A stretch of DNA of 64,000 nucleotides from Bedellia somnulentella. Its lineage: Eukaryota > Arthropoda > Insecta > Lepidoptera > Bedelliidae. Of the stretch, positions 31,272-41,880 are shown piece by piece. The stretch's first letter is position 1. Each line of letters starts with the position of its first letter. Location of the stretch: positions 8,971,912-9,035,911 of the forward strand of contig OY755196.1 in the NCBI GenBank assembly GCA_963576735.1. The letters are read 5' to 3'. Below the pieces are notes generated by a model, which made no database searches, was not told the DNA's origin, and saw only the letters and a list, made by a program, of their open reading frames with translations. The position numbers and the translations under genes are program-made.

Positions 31272-33857
31272 ATGCAACAAAACCCGAGTGATGATGATAC
31301 GAGTGATGTTTACCAATCCTTCTCTTCCTCTGACGACGACTTGGACAGTAGTGGCAGCTTTTACAGTGTTCCCTCACTAGCTGAAACGATACATGCCCAT
31401 TTCTCTCCACTTCATACAAATTTTAATATTATTCATATTAACGCTCAAAGCATACCAGCTCACTTTCCCGATATGTTGTCTTCATTCAATAGTAACAGTA
31501 TTCACGCAATTCTTGTTTCTGAATCTTGGCTCAAACCATGTCTTCCCTCAGCTTCATACTCTTTACCAGGTTTTCAGCTAATAAGAAACGATCGTGTAAA
31601 CGGCCGTGGTGGCGGAGTTGCTATCTTTCTCCGGGCCCATATTCCATATTCAGTTATCAGCACCCCAACTCAACCCCCGCCATCAAATGCCGGTGAACAC
31701 CTTTTCTTAGAATTAGTCTTAGGACACAATAAGGTTTTATTGGGTGTCTACTATAGTCCGTCACTTAAATTAATTTTTTTTCCTTCTTTTGAGAAGATCT
31801 TAGAAGATCTCACCCCCTCTTACGATCACTCAATTATTATGGGTGACTTCAATACCTGCCTCTTAAAAGGTGATTCGCGTTCTAAATCCCTAACTTCGAT
31901 ATTCCATGGCAGTAATTTTCATATATTACCCCTTAATGCCACTCATAACTTACCAAATTGCACGCCATCTCTTCTCGACCTTATAGCGGTCTCCTCCCCT
32001 AACCACGTGGCTCTGCATGGCCAAACTGCTGCAGATGCTTTTTCTCATCACGATCTAATATTCTTGTCCTATAAAGTCCGGCCCCCTAAAAATAAGTCTA
32101 AAATACTTCTGCAGCGCAGTTTTGGTAGTATAGATCTGGATAAGCTGAGACATGATGCTTCTAATATTGACTGGATGACATGTACCACAGCGGCTACTAT
32201 CGATGAACAAGTCAACACTTTTAATACAAAACTTACGGCACTGTACGATATTCACGCTCCCGTTAAATCAGTTAAAATGAAGCATTTTCCGGCACCATGG
32301 CTCACAGACGAAATTAGGGATCTATTGATGAAAAAAGCACGAGCCAAGTCAAAGTTTAAGTCGCGACCATCAGATCTAAACAAGGAAAAGTATGTGTCGA
32401 TTCGGAATCACTGCAATAAGGTGTGTAGGGATGGACAGCGAAACCACATCCACGAATCCGTTGAAAATGGCGATCCAGCTAAAGTCTGGAAGTTTCTTAG
32501 ATCCTTAGGAGTTGGAAAATCGCGTCACGATTCTATCCCAAAAGATCTAGACATCACTTCGCTTAACAACCATTTCTCCACAACATCTACTTTTGATGGT
32601 GTTAAAAAAGCTGAAACATTACATTTTCTTTCTACACTACCAGCTCCGGATTATCCTCCCTTTAATTTTTGTCAATTCTCCGATTGTGATGTTAAGAAGA
32701 ATATTATGTCCATTACGTCAAACGCAGTAGGTGGTGATTGTATTAGTCGAAAAATGATATTGCCTATCCTAGACCTTATTCTTCCTGTTATTACTGAAAT
32801 CCTTAATAATTCCATATCCTTAGAATCCTTCCCTATGGTATGGAAAGAAGCCCAGGTCACTCCTATTCCCAAAAAAGCTAATCCTAAGTCCTTCTCTGAA
32901 TATCGTCCTATATCTATTCTGCCATTCCTCTCTAAAGTACTTGAACGACTGGTACATAAACAGTTAAGTGATTTTCTCACTAGGAATGATCTGCTTAACC
33001 CCTTCCAATCTGGTTTCCGCCCTTCCCATAGTACTGTAACGGCTTTGATCAAAATAACTGATGACATGCGTTTGGGAATGGATAAGGGACTGCTGACTGT
33101 TTTAGCACTGCTTGATTTTAGTAGCGCCTTTAATACGGTTGACTTCGAAATATTACTTGCTTTACTTCGTTCTCTTAACATATCTCCAACGGTAGTTGAC
33201 TGGTTTCGTAGTTATCTACTGGGGCGTCGGCAGCGCATTCACCTCGAAGATGCCATGTCTCCGTGGATTGAGTTAAATGCCGGTGTTCCACAAGGTGGTG
33301 TGTTGTCTCCTCTCTTATTCGCTATATTTATTAACTCCATTTCTCATAAACTTACTTCTTCCTACCACCTTTATGCAGATGATCTTCAGATTTACACACA
33401 GGCTAATTTTGACCAAATAAATATGTCCATAAGCTTAATTAATAATGATTTAATGCAAATTTTGAAATGGAGTGAAGCATATGGATTGAAAGTTAATCCG
33501 AATAAAACGCAAATAATTATAGTTGGTAGCTCACGAATTGTTTCCAAGATTGACTATAAATCACTACCGCCTGTTTTATTTGATGGCACATCCATTCCTT
33601 TCAGCGCTGCTGTAAAAAACCTTGGTGTGATGATAGATAGCACCTTATCTTGGGTACCGCAACTGGAATTAGTAAGCCGGAGGCTGTTTGCGTCAGCAGG
33701 GTCCCTCAGGAGGCTACGTAACTTTCTCCCTACTGCTACCAAAACTGCGTTAGCCCAATCTCTTCTACTACCTATTCTTGATTATGCTGACACCTGCTAT
33801 CTCGATCTAACTGAAGATCAACTGAACAAACTTGAGCGCTTACAAAACTTATATTAA
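31272..33857 (+). pseudogene. LINE ORF2: endonuclease and reverse transcriptase (N-terminal 861 codons)
   Basis: An apurinic-type endonuclease domain (about residues 50-280) shows INAQSI, SESWLKP, RNDRVNGRGGGVAIFL, LLGVYYSPS, IMGDFN and FSHHDLIFLSY. The reverse transcriptase (about residues 500-780) shows EYRPISILPFLSKVLERLV, NPFQSGFRPSHST, LDFSSAFNTVD, GVPQGGVLSPLLF and the catalytic YADDLQIY. The frame is open until the Copia junction adds a premature stop. RNase H is absent, fitting CR1/Rex/L2-type rather than I-type. Its C-terminus is at 40035-40409. Confidence 0.88.
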
Positions 33858-33865
33858 AAATATAT

Positions 33866-33896
<31 letters not shown>

Positions 33897-33899
33897 ATA

Positions 33900-34067
33900 T
33901 TATTTAAATTAAAAACAGCAGATACTTTCTTGGAGTTTTATTGTAACTTTACTTAAGATGAGACACGACAAGATTACAAGTTTACAGTGCTACCACAGAC
34001 AGAGACAATCACACAATGTTACCAACTTAAATATAATTACATTGTCTATCATAGACTAATGCCAACA
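33900..34067 (-). repeat. Copia 3' LTR
   Basis: On the minus strand begins TGTTGGCATTAGTC. It supplies the empty-site sequence (GTGCTACCACAGAC at 33991 onward) for the insertion in the sister LTR. Its outer end runs into a TA-rich expansion. Confidence 0.88.
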
Positions 34068-34077
34068 CCCCCCTTCA
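34068..34077 (-). promoter_or_regulatory. Copia polypurine tract
   Basis: GAAGGGGGG on the minus strand immediately before the TGTTGG start of the 3' LTR; primes plus-strand synthesis. Confidence 0.75.
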
Positions 34078-34113
34078 ATGTAATATTAATTATTCTCAAC
34101 TTTAAATCAACAA

Positions 34114-37100
34114 TTACTCTCTTAAGTTACACATACAAAGATTAGCAAATTTTAATAGTAACAAAGCATTTACTGGCTTAGTTAAGGCATCTGCCAATTG
34201 ATTCTCAGTCTTGATATATTTAACAACAATCTTATCTTTATTAATTAATTCTCTAACATAATGGTAACGAATATCAATATGTTTTAGTCTTTTAATACAC
34301 TCAGTACTGGCTACCTTAATAGCGGACTGATTGTCACACATAATAGTGACTGGACACATATTTACTTTAGGAAAGAGATCTTTTAATATGTTTATTAGCC
34401 AACATGCCTCACCTGCAGCCATACTCATAGCAATATATTCGGATTCAGTAGAAGAAAGGCTTACTGAACATTGTTTCTTCGAGCACCAAGAGACTAAACA
34501 ATTATTTAACATGAAACAGAACCCAGTGGTGGATTTCCTATCAACTAAATCTCCACCCCAATTAGCATCACAATAACCTATTAGTGTACAATTATCATTG
34601 CATTTATAAACAAGTTTATAGTCTATAGTATGTTTTATATATCTAAGCACTCTCTTCAATGATGACAATAACATATTATTAGCTTTATTTTGATACCTAC
34701 TAAGAATAGATACAGATGTACATAAATCAGGCCTTGTACCACACGCTGCATACATAAGACATCCTAATATTTGTCTACACAAGTTTTCTAAATCTTTATC
34801 TGGCTTTTCATCATAGTTCTGATTAAATACAAAATTCTGATCAATAGGAGATGATACAGGCTTACAATTTTCCATATGAAAGCGCTTCAAAATATTTATT
34901 AAATACTCCTTTTGTGATAACTCAGTTACACCTATCTCTAAATTTTGTTTAACATTAATACCAATGAAATCTGATATGAAACCTAAATTCTTCATTCTAA
35001 ATTTACTACACAACATATTTTTAAACTCATTTACACTAGTTTCATTTGTACCAAATGTCAAAATATCATCAACATACAGTAGTACATAAATTTTACATTC
35101 ATCATTGTTTTTTACATAAAGACATGAATCAGCTTTAGATTTTACAAAATTTTCCTGTGTCACTACCGAGTTAAATTTGTCATACCAGTGTTTAGGAGAC
35201 TTCTTAAGACCATATAAGGACTTATGTAATTTAACAATATTATTATTACCATTATATGCTCCTTCTGGTAGTTGTAAATACACATCATCATTAATTTCAC
35301 CATACAGAAATGCGCCGGTGACATCCATTTGATGGATTGGTAATTTTAACAAAGTAGCAACAGATACAAACAATCTAAAGGTGGTTAACTTTGCCACTGG
35401 TGCATAAATGTCATTATAATCAATATCATTGTTTTGTTCAAATCCCCTAGCTACTAATCTGGCCTTGTATTGCTTTGCCCCATTAATATATTTAATTTTG
35501 AATACCCATTTACTAGAAATTACCTTACTATCACCAGGCTTCTGACAAAATTCCCATGTCCTATTTTCTGCTAGTGTATTCAGCTCTGTTTGTATTGCCT
35601 TTTGCCATTCAGATGCATTTTCATGCCTCATAGCTTCTTGGTATGTTCTCGGCTCATCCTCCTTTAACAAAACTACATTATTGCATTTGTAGAATGATGT
35701 TTGCTTTTTCTTACGCTGACTAGGTTCTCTTCTTAGTGGCTCTGCTCCGACCTCCACATCATCATCACAGTCACTAGTAGCTGGTTCATAAGTGCTATCA
35801 TCATCACAATCATCAGAACTTGAATCACTGGATTTTTCTTTAGGTGATTTTAAATCTACATATTGACTAGGCATTTCTCTTTTGTCTGGTTCATCTTCCA
35901 ATACAATATTATAATCTATTTCTTTTGAGCAGTTTAAAAATGTCACATCTCTTTTTATCTGAACAGTATTGTTTTTCTCAAAAAATATTCTGTATCCTTT
36001 TGTCTGCTCTCCATAGCCTACCATAATTCCTTTTTCACCTTTAGAGTCCCATTTTGCTCTCTTTTCTTTAGGAATATGGACAAATACAGGGTTTCCAAAG
36101 ATCTTTAAATCATGTATGTTATAATTTTTACCTGTCCAAACCTCATATGGAGTTTTCACTTTATCAGTACTCAGTCCTGTTCGGTTAAGTACATAACATC
36201 CAGTATTTATTGCCTCAGCCCATAATTTCTTTGGCAATCCCTTGGCATACAATAGAGATCCAGCTGTTTCCACTAATGTCCTATTTTCACGCTCGGCTCT
36301 TCCATTTTGCTCTGGAGTATATGTAACTGTTGTCTGATGTATAATTCCAAACTGAGCAAACATTTCTTTCATATTTTTATTACTAAACTCCAAACCATTA
36401 TCACTTCTAAAATATAAAATTTTCTTGCCAGTCATGTTTTCACTGAACTTTATAAACTTTTCAATGTAAGCTTTAACTTCATACTTTCCTTTCAAAAAAT
36501 AGACAGTTCTGTATTTTGAAAAATCATCTTTAAGCAGAAGAAAATACTTGGCTCCTCCAATGGAATTCTCCTCCATCGGGCCGCATACATCCGCATGGAT
36601 TAATTCACACACTCTTGAAGTTGTTGTCTGACTTATAGAAAAAGGCAGGTGATGTGATTTTCCCTCTAAACATCCTTTACAGTTGTGAATAAAGTTATCA
36701 GTAGCTTCAATTTTATTCTGCGCTAGTACCTTTTTTACATGCTGCATATTTTGATGTGCTAGTTTTTCGTGCCATTCATTTAAGTCAGATTGCATCTTAG
36801 CCACATTTGCTGTAACATGTTTGTAACGCACCTCTAATAAATACATATCCTGATTACGATAAGATACCGCACACACTTTGTTTTTCTTTGAAAATTTGCA
36901 AATGTTCTCATTTGTGACCATAACATAACCTCTATCCATGATGCATTTGACAGATAGCAAGTTTGTTTTTAATTCTGGAACGAATAACACATGATCAATG
37001 GTTGTATCAATCCATTTTTCGCCGTTGTTAACTTGCAGCACAATCTGTCCGGAACCATGCACACTACACAAGTTACCATTCCCTACAGTAACAACCGTGT

Positions 37101-38043
37101 TTGATGTTGATGGAGTATATGTGGTAAATAAATCACGGTCACAACACATATGGTTACTCGCACCTGTGTCCACTATCCACTGTGCTTTTTGAAATTGTTC
37201 GCTGGTACTCTGGGTTACAAAAGCATTATTATTTTCACTCTTGTCTTTATTCTTTCTAAACCAACATTCACTTTTTAAATGTCCTAATTTCTTGCAGTAA
37301 AAACACTTTTTATCTCTTTTGTTATCATTTTCCATTTTATTGCTTTGTTTATTACGGCACTCACTTTGGAAATGTCCTTTATTATGACACTTATAGCATT
37401 TGATGTCCTTTTTATCAAATCTTCTAGCAACAAAAGCCACGGACGATGCTGATTGCACGGGTATTTCCTTTCTATCTTTCAACCTTTCCTCTTCTATCAA
37501 TAATCTTGCTACTAGATTATCATAGGTTTGTTTATCATCCGGTGCAGATTCCCATGCAGATACGAAGTGTTTGTAATAGTCTGGAAGTGACATTAGAACC
37601 TTTGTAATGACGAATTTTTCTGAGATATCTTCTCCCATTTGCTTCAACTGATTTTTCATCTCTTCTATTTTTGACAAAAATGAAGACATCTCAATTCCAT
37701 CTTCGAACTTATATTGAAAAAATCTTTGTTGTATTAAGTGGATACTTGTATCGGATTTCTGCTCATAAACGCTCTCCAGTTTGTTCCACATTTGCGCCGC
37801 CGTAGTGCAAGTTATAATATGCATCATTACATTTTCGGAAATCCTAGTAACGATCCATGTTTGAGCTTTTGCGTCACGTCTGTTCCATTCTGTTATTTTA
37901 GTGGCATCACTCGGCTCCACTGAGATTCCCTGCACCACATCCAACAGCCCATGACTACGAAGTAAAATGGCGGATTGGAACTTCCACACATTCCAATTTG
38001 ATGCACCCTCCAATTTAATGCTTGCCTGCTTGTTTTCTTCCAT
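34114..38043 (-). CDS. Copia gag-pol polyprotein, 1309 codons, uninterrupted
   Basis: Single frame. Gag (about residues 1-200) starts MEENKQASIKLEGASNWNVW; two CCHC knuckles follow (CYKCHNKGHFQSEC, CFYCKKLGHLKSEC, about 215-260). Aspartic protease WIVDTGASNHMCC (about 290). Integrase region with HEKLAHQN, CKGCLEGKSHHLPF, HADVCGPM, FRSDNGLEF and PEQNGRAERENRT (about 430-620). Reverse transcriptase with KARLVARGFEQ, MDVTGAFLYGEI, SLYGLKKSPKHWY and YVDDILTFG (about 850-1060). RNase H with GYCDANWGG, SLSSTESEY and CDNQSAI (to the end). Order protease-integrase-RT-RNase H is diagnostic of Copia. No stop or frameshift, so it may be competent. Confidence 0.95.
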   Translation of the reverse strand: MEENKQASIKLEGASNWNVWKFQSAILLRSHGLLDVVQGISVEPSDATKITEWNRRDAKAQTWIVTRISENVMMHIITCTTAAQMWNKLESVYEQKSDTSIHLIQQRFFQYKFEDGIEMSSFLSKIEEMKNQLKQMGEDISEKFVITKVLMSLPDYYKHFVSAWESAPDDKQTYDNLVARLLIEEERLKDRKEIPVQSASSVAFVARRFDKKDIKCYKCHNKGHFQSECRNKQSNKMENDNKRDKKCFYCKKLGHLKSECWFRKNKDKSENNNAFVTQSTSEQFQKAQWIVDTGASNHMCCDRDLFTTYTPSTSNTVVTVGNGNLCSVHGSGQIVLQVNNGEKWIDTTIDHVLFVPELKTNLLSVKCIMDRGYVMVTNENICKFSKKNKVCAVSYRNQDMYLLEVRYKHVTANVAKMQSDLNEWHEKLAHQNMQHVKKVLAQNKIEATDNFIHNCKGCLEGKSHHLPFSISQTTTSRVCELIHADVCGPMEENSIGGAKYFLLLKDDFSKYRTVYFLKGKYEVKAYIEKFIKFSENMTGKKILYFRSDNGLEFSNKNMKEMFAQFGIIHQTTVTYTPEQNGRAERENRTLVETAGSLLYAKGLPKKLWAEAINTGCYVLNRTGLSTDKVKTPYEVWTGKNYNIHDLKIFGNPVFVHIPKEKRAKWDSKGEKGIMVGYGEQTKGYRIFFEKNNTVQIKRDVTFLNCSKEIDYNIVLEDEPDKREMPSQYVDLKSPKEKSSDSSSDDCDDDSTYEPATSDCDDDVEVGAEPLRREPSQRKKKQTSFYKCNNVVLLKEDEPRTYQEAMRHENASEWQKAIQTELNTLAENRTWEFCQKPGDSKVISSKWVFKIKYINGAKQYKARLVARGFEQNNDIDYNDIYAPVAKLTTFRLFVSVATLLKLPIHQMDVTGAFLYGEINDDVYLQLPEGAYNGNNNIVKLHKSLYGLKKSPKHWYDKFNSVVTQENFVKSKADSCLYVKNNDECKIYVLLYVDDILTFGTNETSVNEFKNMLCSKFRMKNLGFISDFIGINVKQNLEIGVTELSQKEYLINILKRFHMENCKPVSSPIDQNFVFNQNYDEKPDKDLENLCRQILGCLMYAACGTRPDLCTSVSILSRYQNKANNMLLSSLKRVLRYIKHTIDYKLVYKCNDNCTLIGYCDANWGGDLVDRKSTTGFCFMLNNCLVSWCSKKQCSVSLSSTESEYIAMSMAAGEACWLINILKDLFPKVNMCPVTIMCDNQSAIKVASTECIKRLKHIDIRYHYVRELINKDKIVVKYIKTENQLADALTKPVNALLLLKFANLCMCNLRE

Positions 38044-38761
38044 ATTGTAATATAATAACTGCCTGTTCGTAGACGTGGGCGTTATTTCACGTCACTAGAT
38101 ACAATAACCTGTGACGCGATATGTAACTGAATCACTAGTTTCGAACCAACTTAAAAGTAGTGATTTTTGTAAATACGTTATTCGGGCGAGCTCGGTCGGT
38201 CGGTAGAGCGTATATCGTTACATGTCACACACATCACATCGAAAATTTCCGAGTAAGCGCGAGCGGGTGACACGAATAAATCCGAACTCGCACGTTCCGT
38301 GGTATACAACAGAAACAAAACAGCTTAATAACAGTATAGTATACGTATAATTTTCATACGTAGGACTATAGTCATAGATAATAGTTTCGAATAACCCCTG
38401 TTGGTAAATAATTTCAACGGCTAGGGATTCCGGGAAGCCAGCATTATTTTGAATTTAATTTAGTTTGTTTAGTTCTTCGTTATACTTGTGTATAATTTTG
38501 AGTACGTTCTGCTAAAAATTAAAGTTGATGTTATTTTGGCGTTTTTTATGTAAATTTAATGTAAATACTATTTGTTATGATGTAATTAGTTCAGATTGTT
38601 TAGGTATGTCTGAATAAGTGTAAATATATTATGTAGTAATGTGTAAATAAAAAACTCGTAAAGATGTCACGGGTAAATTCTAGTGCTTTGTGGGAGTTTT
38701 TTCAAAAACTAGATACTGAAAAAAAAGCGAAGTGCTACAACACAAAACAGTGATTTAATTT

Positions 38762-39027
38762 CTCATAAGTAAAAGATGTTATTAAAGGAAAGAAAAATTT
38801 CGACACTGGCGCAAACACTACTTGAACGTGTAAAAAAGAAACAAAGGATAGAGAAATTTCGCGCTGGATGCCAACTGACACTGTAGCTCAGTTGGCAGAG
38901 CGACGGGGGCGTAAGGTCGCGGGTTCGAATCCCGCCAGTGTCGAAATTTTTCTTTCCTTTAATAACATCTTTTACTTATGAGTAATAATCCCCACATGAG
39001 GAATTCATGTCAAAAAACATTAAATTA
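38762..39027 (+). repeat. SINE-C with 13-bp target duplication
   Basis: Flanked by AGTGATTTAATTT (38749-38761 and 39028-39040). Contains a tRNA-like head: A box TAGCTCAGTTGG and B box GGTTCGAATCC, with pairing ends GACACTG / CAGTGTC. The body is TTTTTCTTTCCTTTAATAAC and the 3' part AATAATCCCCACATGAGG. The 5' 50 bp are an inverted copy of part of the 3' region, so the insertion carries a fold-back. Lies in the Copia leader. Confidence 0.85.
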
Positions 39028-39362
39028 AGTGATTTAATTTATTTTCGTTTCGTGTGAAACTGTATAGTTGGTGGACGTATCTATGCAAACAATAACAGTA
39101 GCTGAATGAAATAGCTAGTTACAAAAATCACTAGTTTTATAACAGGTGATGCCGACTAAGTCACTGGTTTCGTTACGTTTCTTGAAAATCATGTAACGAC
39201 CCACACCTACCTGTTCGTCCCGTCCTTGCGTTGCAAGTTTTCTTTTACCAAAAAGGTTAACCTCAAACAACTTCCCGCGCCACGTGCCGGTGCCGCCAAT
39301 TGTTTTTCTTCGACGAAACAGTTTTTTGATCCAAATGGTTTGCTTCCTTATTTTTAAGTTAT

Positions 39363-39380
39363 GTGTCTGGTCCCATAACC
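39363..39380 (-). promoter_or_regulatory. Copia primer-binding site
   Basis: On the minus strand GGTTATGGGACCAGACAC follows the LTR directly. Copia elements prime from an internal fragment of initiator methionine tRNA with GGTTATGGG at this place, which this matches. Confidence 0.75.
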
Positions 39381-40034
39381 TGTAGTTTAAATTAAAAACA
39401 GCAGATACTTTCTTGGAGTTTTATTGTAACTTTACTTAAGATGAGACACGACACGACAAGATTACAAGTTTACAGTGCTACCCAGGGGCTGGAAACTTCC
39501 TTACATCCTCACTTTGTGATTTTTAACAGCGCCTCTATTGCAGTTCCACCTGAACTTATTAAAAAAGCGCGCCGTAATTTGCATATTCATCAATAGATGG
39601 CATTGTTGGTAATTCCTACATCGCGGTATGATTTCTTCTTTATTAGAGTATATAAACCTGAAATTTTACGAAATATTTTTATAAGGAAAATTACGAAAAT
39701 CGGTAGAGAGTTGTGTCTACTTCTTCGACATGTTTTGTTTTTTTTTTGTTAATGTTATATATTCTTAGCCATACACAGACAGTACATCGAAGTTAAGGCG
39801 CAATATACTTATAGATATATATATAGGTGATTAAATTGTAGCAGAAGTTCGGGTGGAATGCCTCGAGATGGCGATAAGTTTGCATTATAAACTAGGTGAC
39901 ATTAAAATCCAGCAAGTTGGCTCTCTATATCCAGTGTATTACTTTACTCTATGGTGCTACCACAGACAGAGACAATCACACAATGTTACCAACTTAAATA
40001 TAATTACATTGTCTATCATAGACTAATGCCAACA
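39381..40034 (-). repeat. Copia 5' LTR, interrupted
   Basis: Same sequence as the other LTR apart from a 5-base repeat (ACACGACACG) and a 471-bp insertion with an 8-bp target duplication. Ends ACTACA on the minus strand. Confidence 0.88.
39483..39953. mobile_element. 471-bp hAT-like insertion in the Copia LTR
   Basis: Flanked by GTGCTACC (39475-39482 and 39954-39961), an 8-bp duplication. The other LTR shows the uninterrupted site. It starts CAGGGGCTGG, as hAT ends do, though the right end (CTCTATG) pairs poorly. No coding capacity. Confidence 0.8.
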
Positions 40035-40409
40035 ATTAGGTTTATTTTCGGACTGCGTAAATATGACCATGTCTCTGCGTATCGCAATAAACTTCAGTGG
40101 CTTCCAATTCGTCTCCGCCGGAATGCACATACTCTGTCTCTCCTGTACTCTATCTTGTTTAATCCTGCCACCCCCTCCTACCTTAAAGAGCGTTTCCAAT
40201 TCCTTCACTCTTCACATGACCTCAATCTGCGTTCTTACCACAATCTTTTGTTGAGTACCCCTTCCCATTCCACCAATTTTTACAGTTCCTCCTTTACCGT
40301 CCAGGCTGTACAACTATGGAACGGTCTTCCTGTAGAGGTGCGATTAGCCAAGTCTCTCCCTATTTTCAAGAAAATGGTAAAAAAACACTTCCTCTCCGAA
40401 ACATTATAA
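40035..40409 (+). pseudogene. LINE ORF2 C-terminal part beyond the Copia insertion
   Basis: Starts IRFIFGLRKYDHVSAYRNKL and continues with LPIRLRRNAHTLSLLYS, HSTNFYSSSFTVQAVQLWNG and a stop after HFLSETL. This is the usual C-terminal domain of CR1/Rex-like LINEs and directly continues LNKLERLQNLY at 33855. Confidence 0.88.
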
Positions 40410-40918
40410 TATTATTTGTGTTGCATACAAAAGTTTATATATTCTATTATATATTATGTCGTAAAATGTATATACGTATTTTATTTAAAAATCTTTATAT
40501 ATATTACATATGTATTGTATTTATTGAATATTATTTATTTTATGGAATACTATCTGTATCTGTAAGTGTATTAGAACTTAATAAATATTTAGTAATACTT
40601 AAAATAGATAGATAATAGTTTGATGAATAATTTTAGTTTTTAAGCAAATCAGTTTAATTTATTGGACATCTACCGAACATGTTTTTAATCCAGCAAATCT
40701 TTCCATTAATGGGTTGTCTGGAAGAGATCGCTCTTAGTGATAAGACCGCCAGTTGTACTTTGGCTTTTATACCGATCTTTTATTGTAATTGTTGTTTTTA
40801 TTTTGTAATGTGCAATAAAGAGTTTTTTATTTATTATTATTATTTATTAAAATATGCCTGGAGCATTGAAAAGCGATGGCAGAAACATTGTTTTACAAGT
40901 TCTTGCTTTCATTAATGC

Positions 40919-41414
40919 ATTTCGGTATGCAAAGTTTTACTAAAGTGATGCTGATTACAAAACCATTTCGAGATATTATGGTTATAAACAATATTTTCTT
41001 GAAATTATATCAATTGAAGCCAAGATGACTGTTATTTTATCAAAAAACTGTAACAGTGTTTGACCTTCAATGTTGTTTCAAAGACATACGGTTTTGCAGT
41101 TTATTAATAAAATATCGAAAATCATAGGTTTGTGTAGTATAATATCGTAATAATTTCATTTGACATCACAAATTCGTATTATGTTTTGCAATCAGCAACA
41201 TTTATAGAAAACATTTCGCTTCATTTGCATGTCGCTACGTGATTTTATCAATCGATGACGTCATAAAGTACAAAAGTTGAACAATCTTTAAAAAATCATA
41301 ACTTTACAATTACTCATTTTAAATGGAAAATATTCAAATTAGTCTTTTATTTTCGTGTTTACTATCGAATAAAAATATTTAATAAATACCAAAAAAAACT
41401 TTGCATACCGAATT
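40919..41414 (-). mobile_element. MITE (AATTCGGTATGC family), full-length
   Basis: Inverted ends ATTTCGGTATGCAAAGTTTT and AAAACTTTGCATACCGAATT-type surround about 455 bp identical in layout to 55796-56294 (opposite strand). Inserted in the first exon of the Tc1/IS630-type gene. No coding capacity. Confidence 0.88.
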
Positions 41415-41880
41415 ATACCATTACAAAAAGTATATGAACGTGTTGCTGCCGCTACAGGTTAGTGTTACCAGTATATATGAGGATGTGAATGTATTTACAT
41501 AATTAATTAATGAAACGGAAACTCACTTATTTACGATTTTTATTACAGGCGTTAGTGAAAGGTCAGTGCGACGAATGGTAAATGAAACTAAACGGGCCGA
41601 TGAAACAGAAAAAAGAAAAAAAAAGAACAACGGGAAAGATAGAAATCGACAACTTTGATCTCGGTGTCATAAGAAGGAAAGTTCACGAATTTTACTCGGT
41701 TTTTCGCTGTCGGTGTTATTCGTGAACACAGTCGCTGGATTGTTTTTTGTTGTTAATTTATCTTATATGCGCTTTTTTAACTTATTATTGTTATTTCACT
41801 TTTAGTTTTGTGTTTGTTGTACGGGTAAGTGGTTTAATTAACTTCCTGTAGTTAGTTTCCTGAGGTTGTCCATATCTAAT

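Larger units (their letters stand above)
33850..40034 (-). mobile_element. Copia LTR retrotransposon with intact ORF
   Basis: The two LTRs (33900-34067 and 39381-40034, the latter holding a 471-bp insertion) flank one open gag-pol frame. The polypurine tract lies inside the left LTR (34068-34077) and the primer-binding site inside the right one (39363-39380). Inserted in the opposite direction into the LINE ORF2. The left edge carries about 45 bp of TA-rich expansion, so the target duplication cannot be read cleanly. LTRs are nearly identical, which indicates a recent insertion. Confidence 0.92.
31090..40850 (+). mobile_element. CR1/Rex-like LINE split by a Copia element
   Basis: ORF2 starts at 31272, is cut at about 33855 by the Copia insertion and resumes at about 40035. 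The 3' UTR ends with the hairpin-type terminus TGTCTGGAAGAGATCGCTCT (40711-40730) and an AATAAAGAG..TTATTATTATT tail near 40815-40850. The 5' end is approximate, placed in the non-coding leader before 31272. No upstream ORF1 was found, so the element may be 5'-truncated in its ORF1. Confidence 0.8.

Noticed and set aside
38880..38945. possible functional tRNA gene (A and B boxes, paired ends)
   Set aside because: It is flanked by the SINE-C body and a 13-bp target duplication, recurs at several places, and a regular anticodon arm could not be built.
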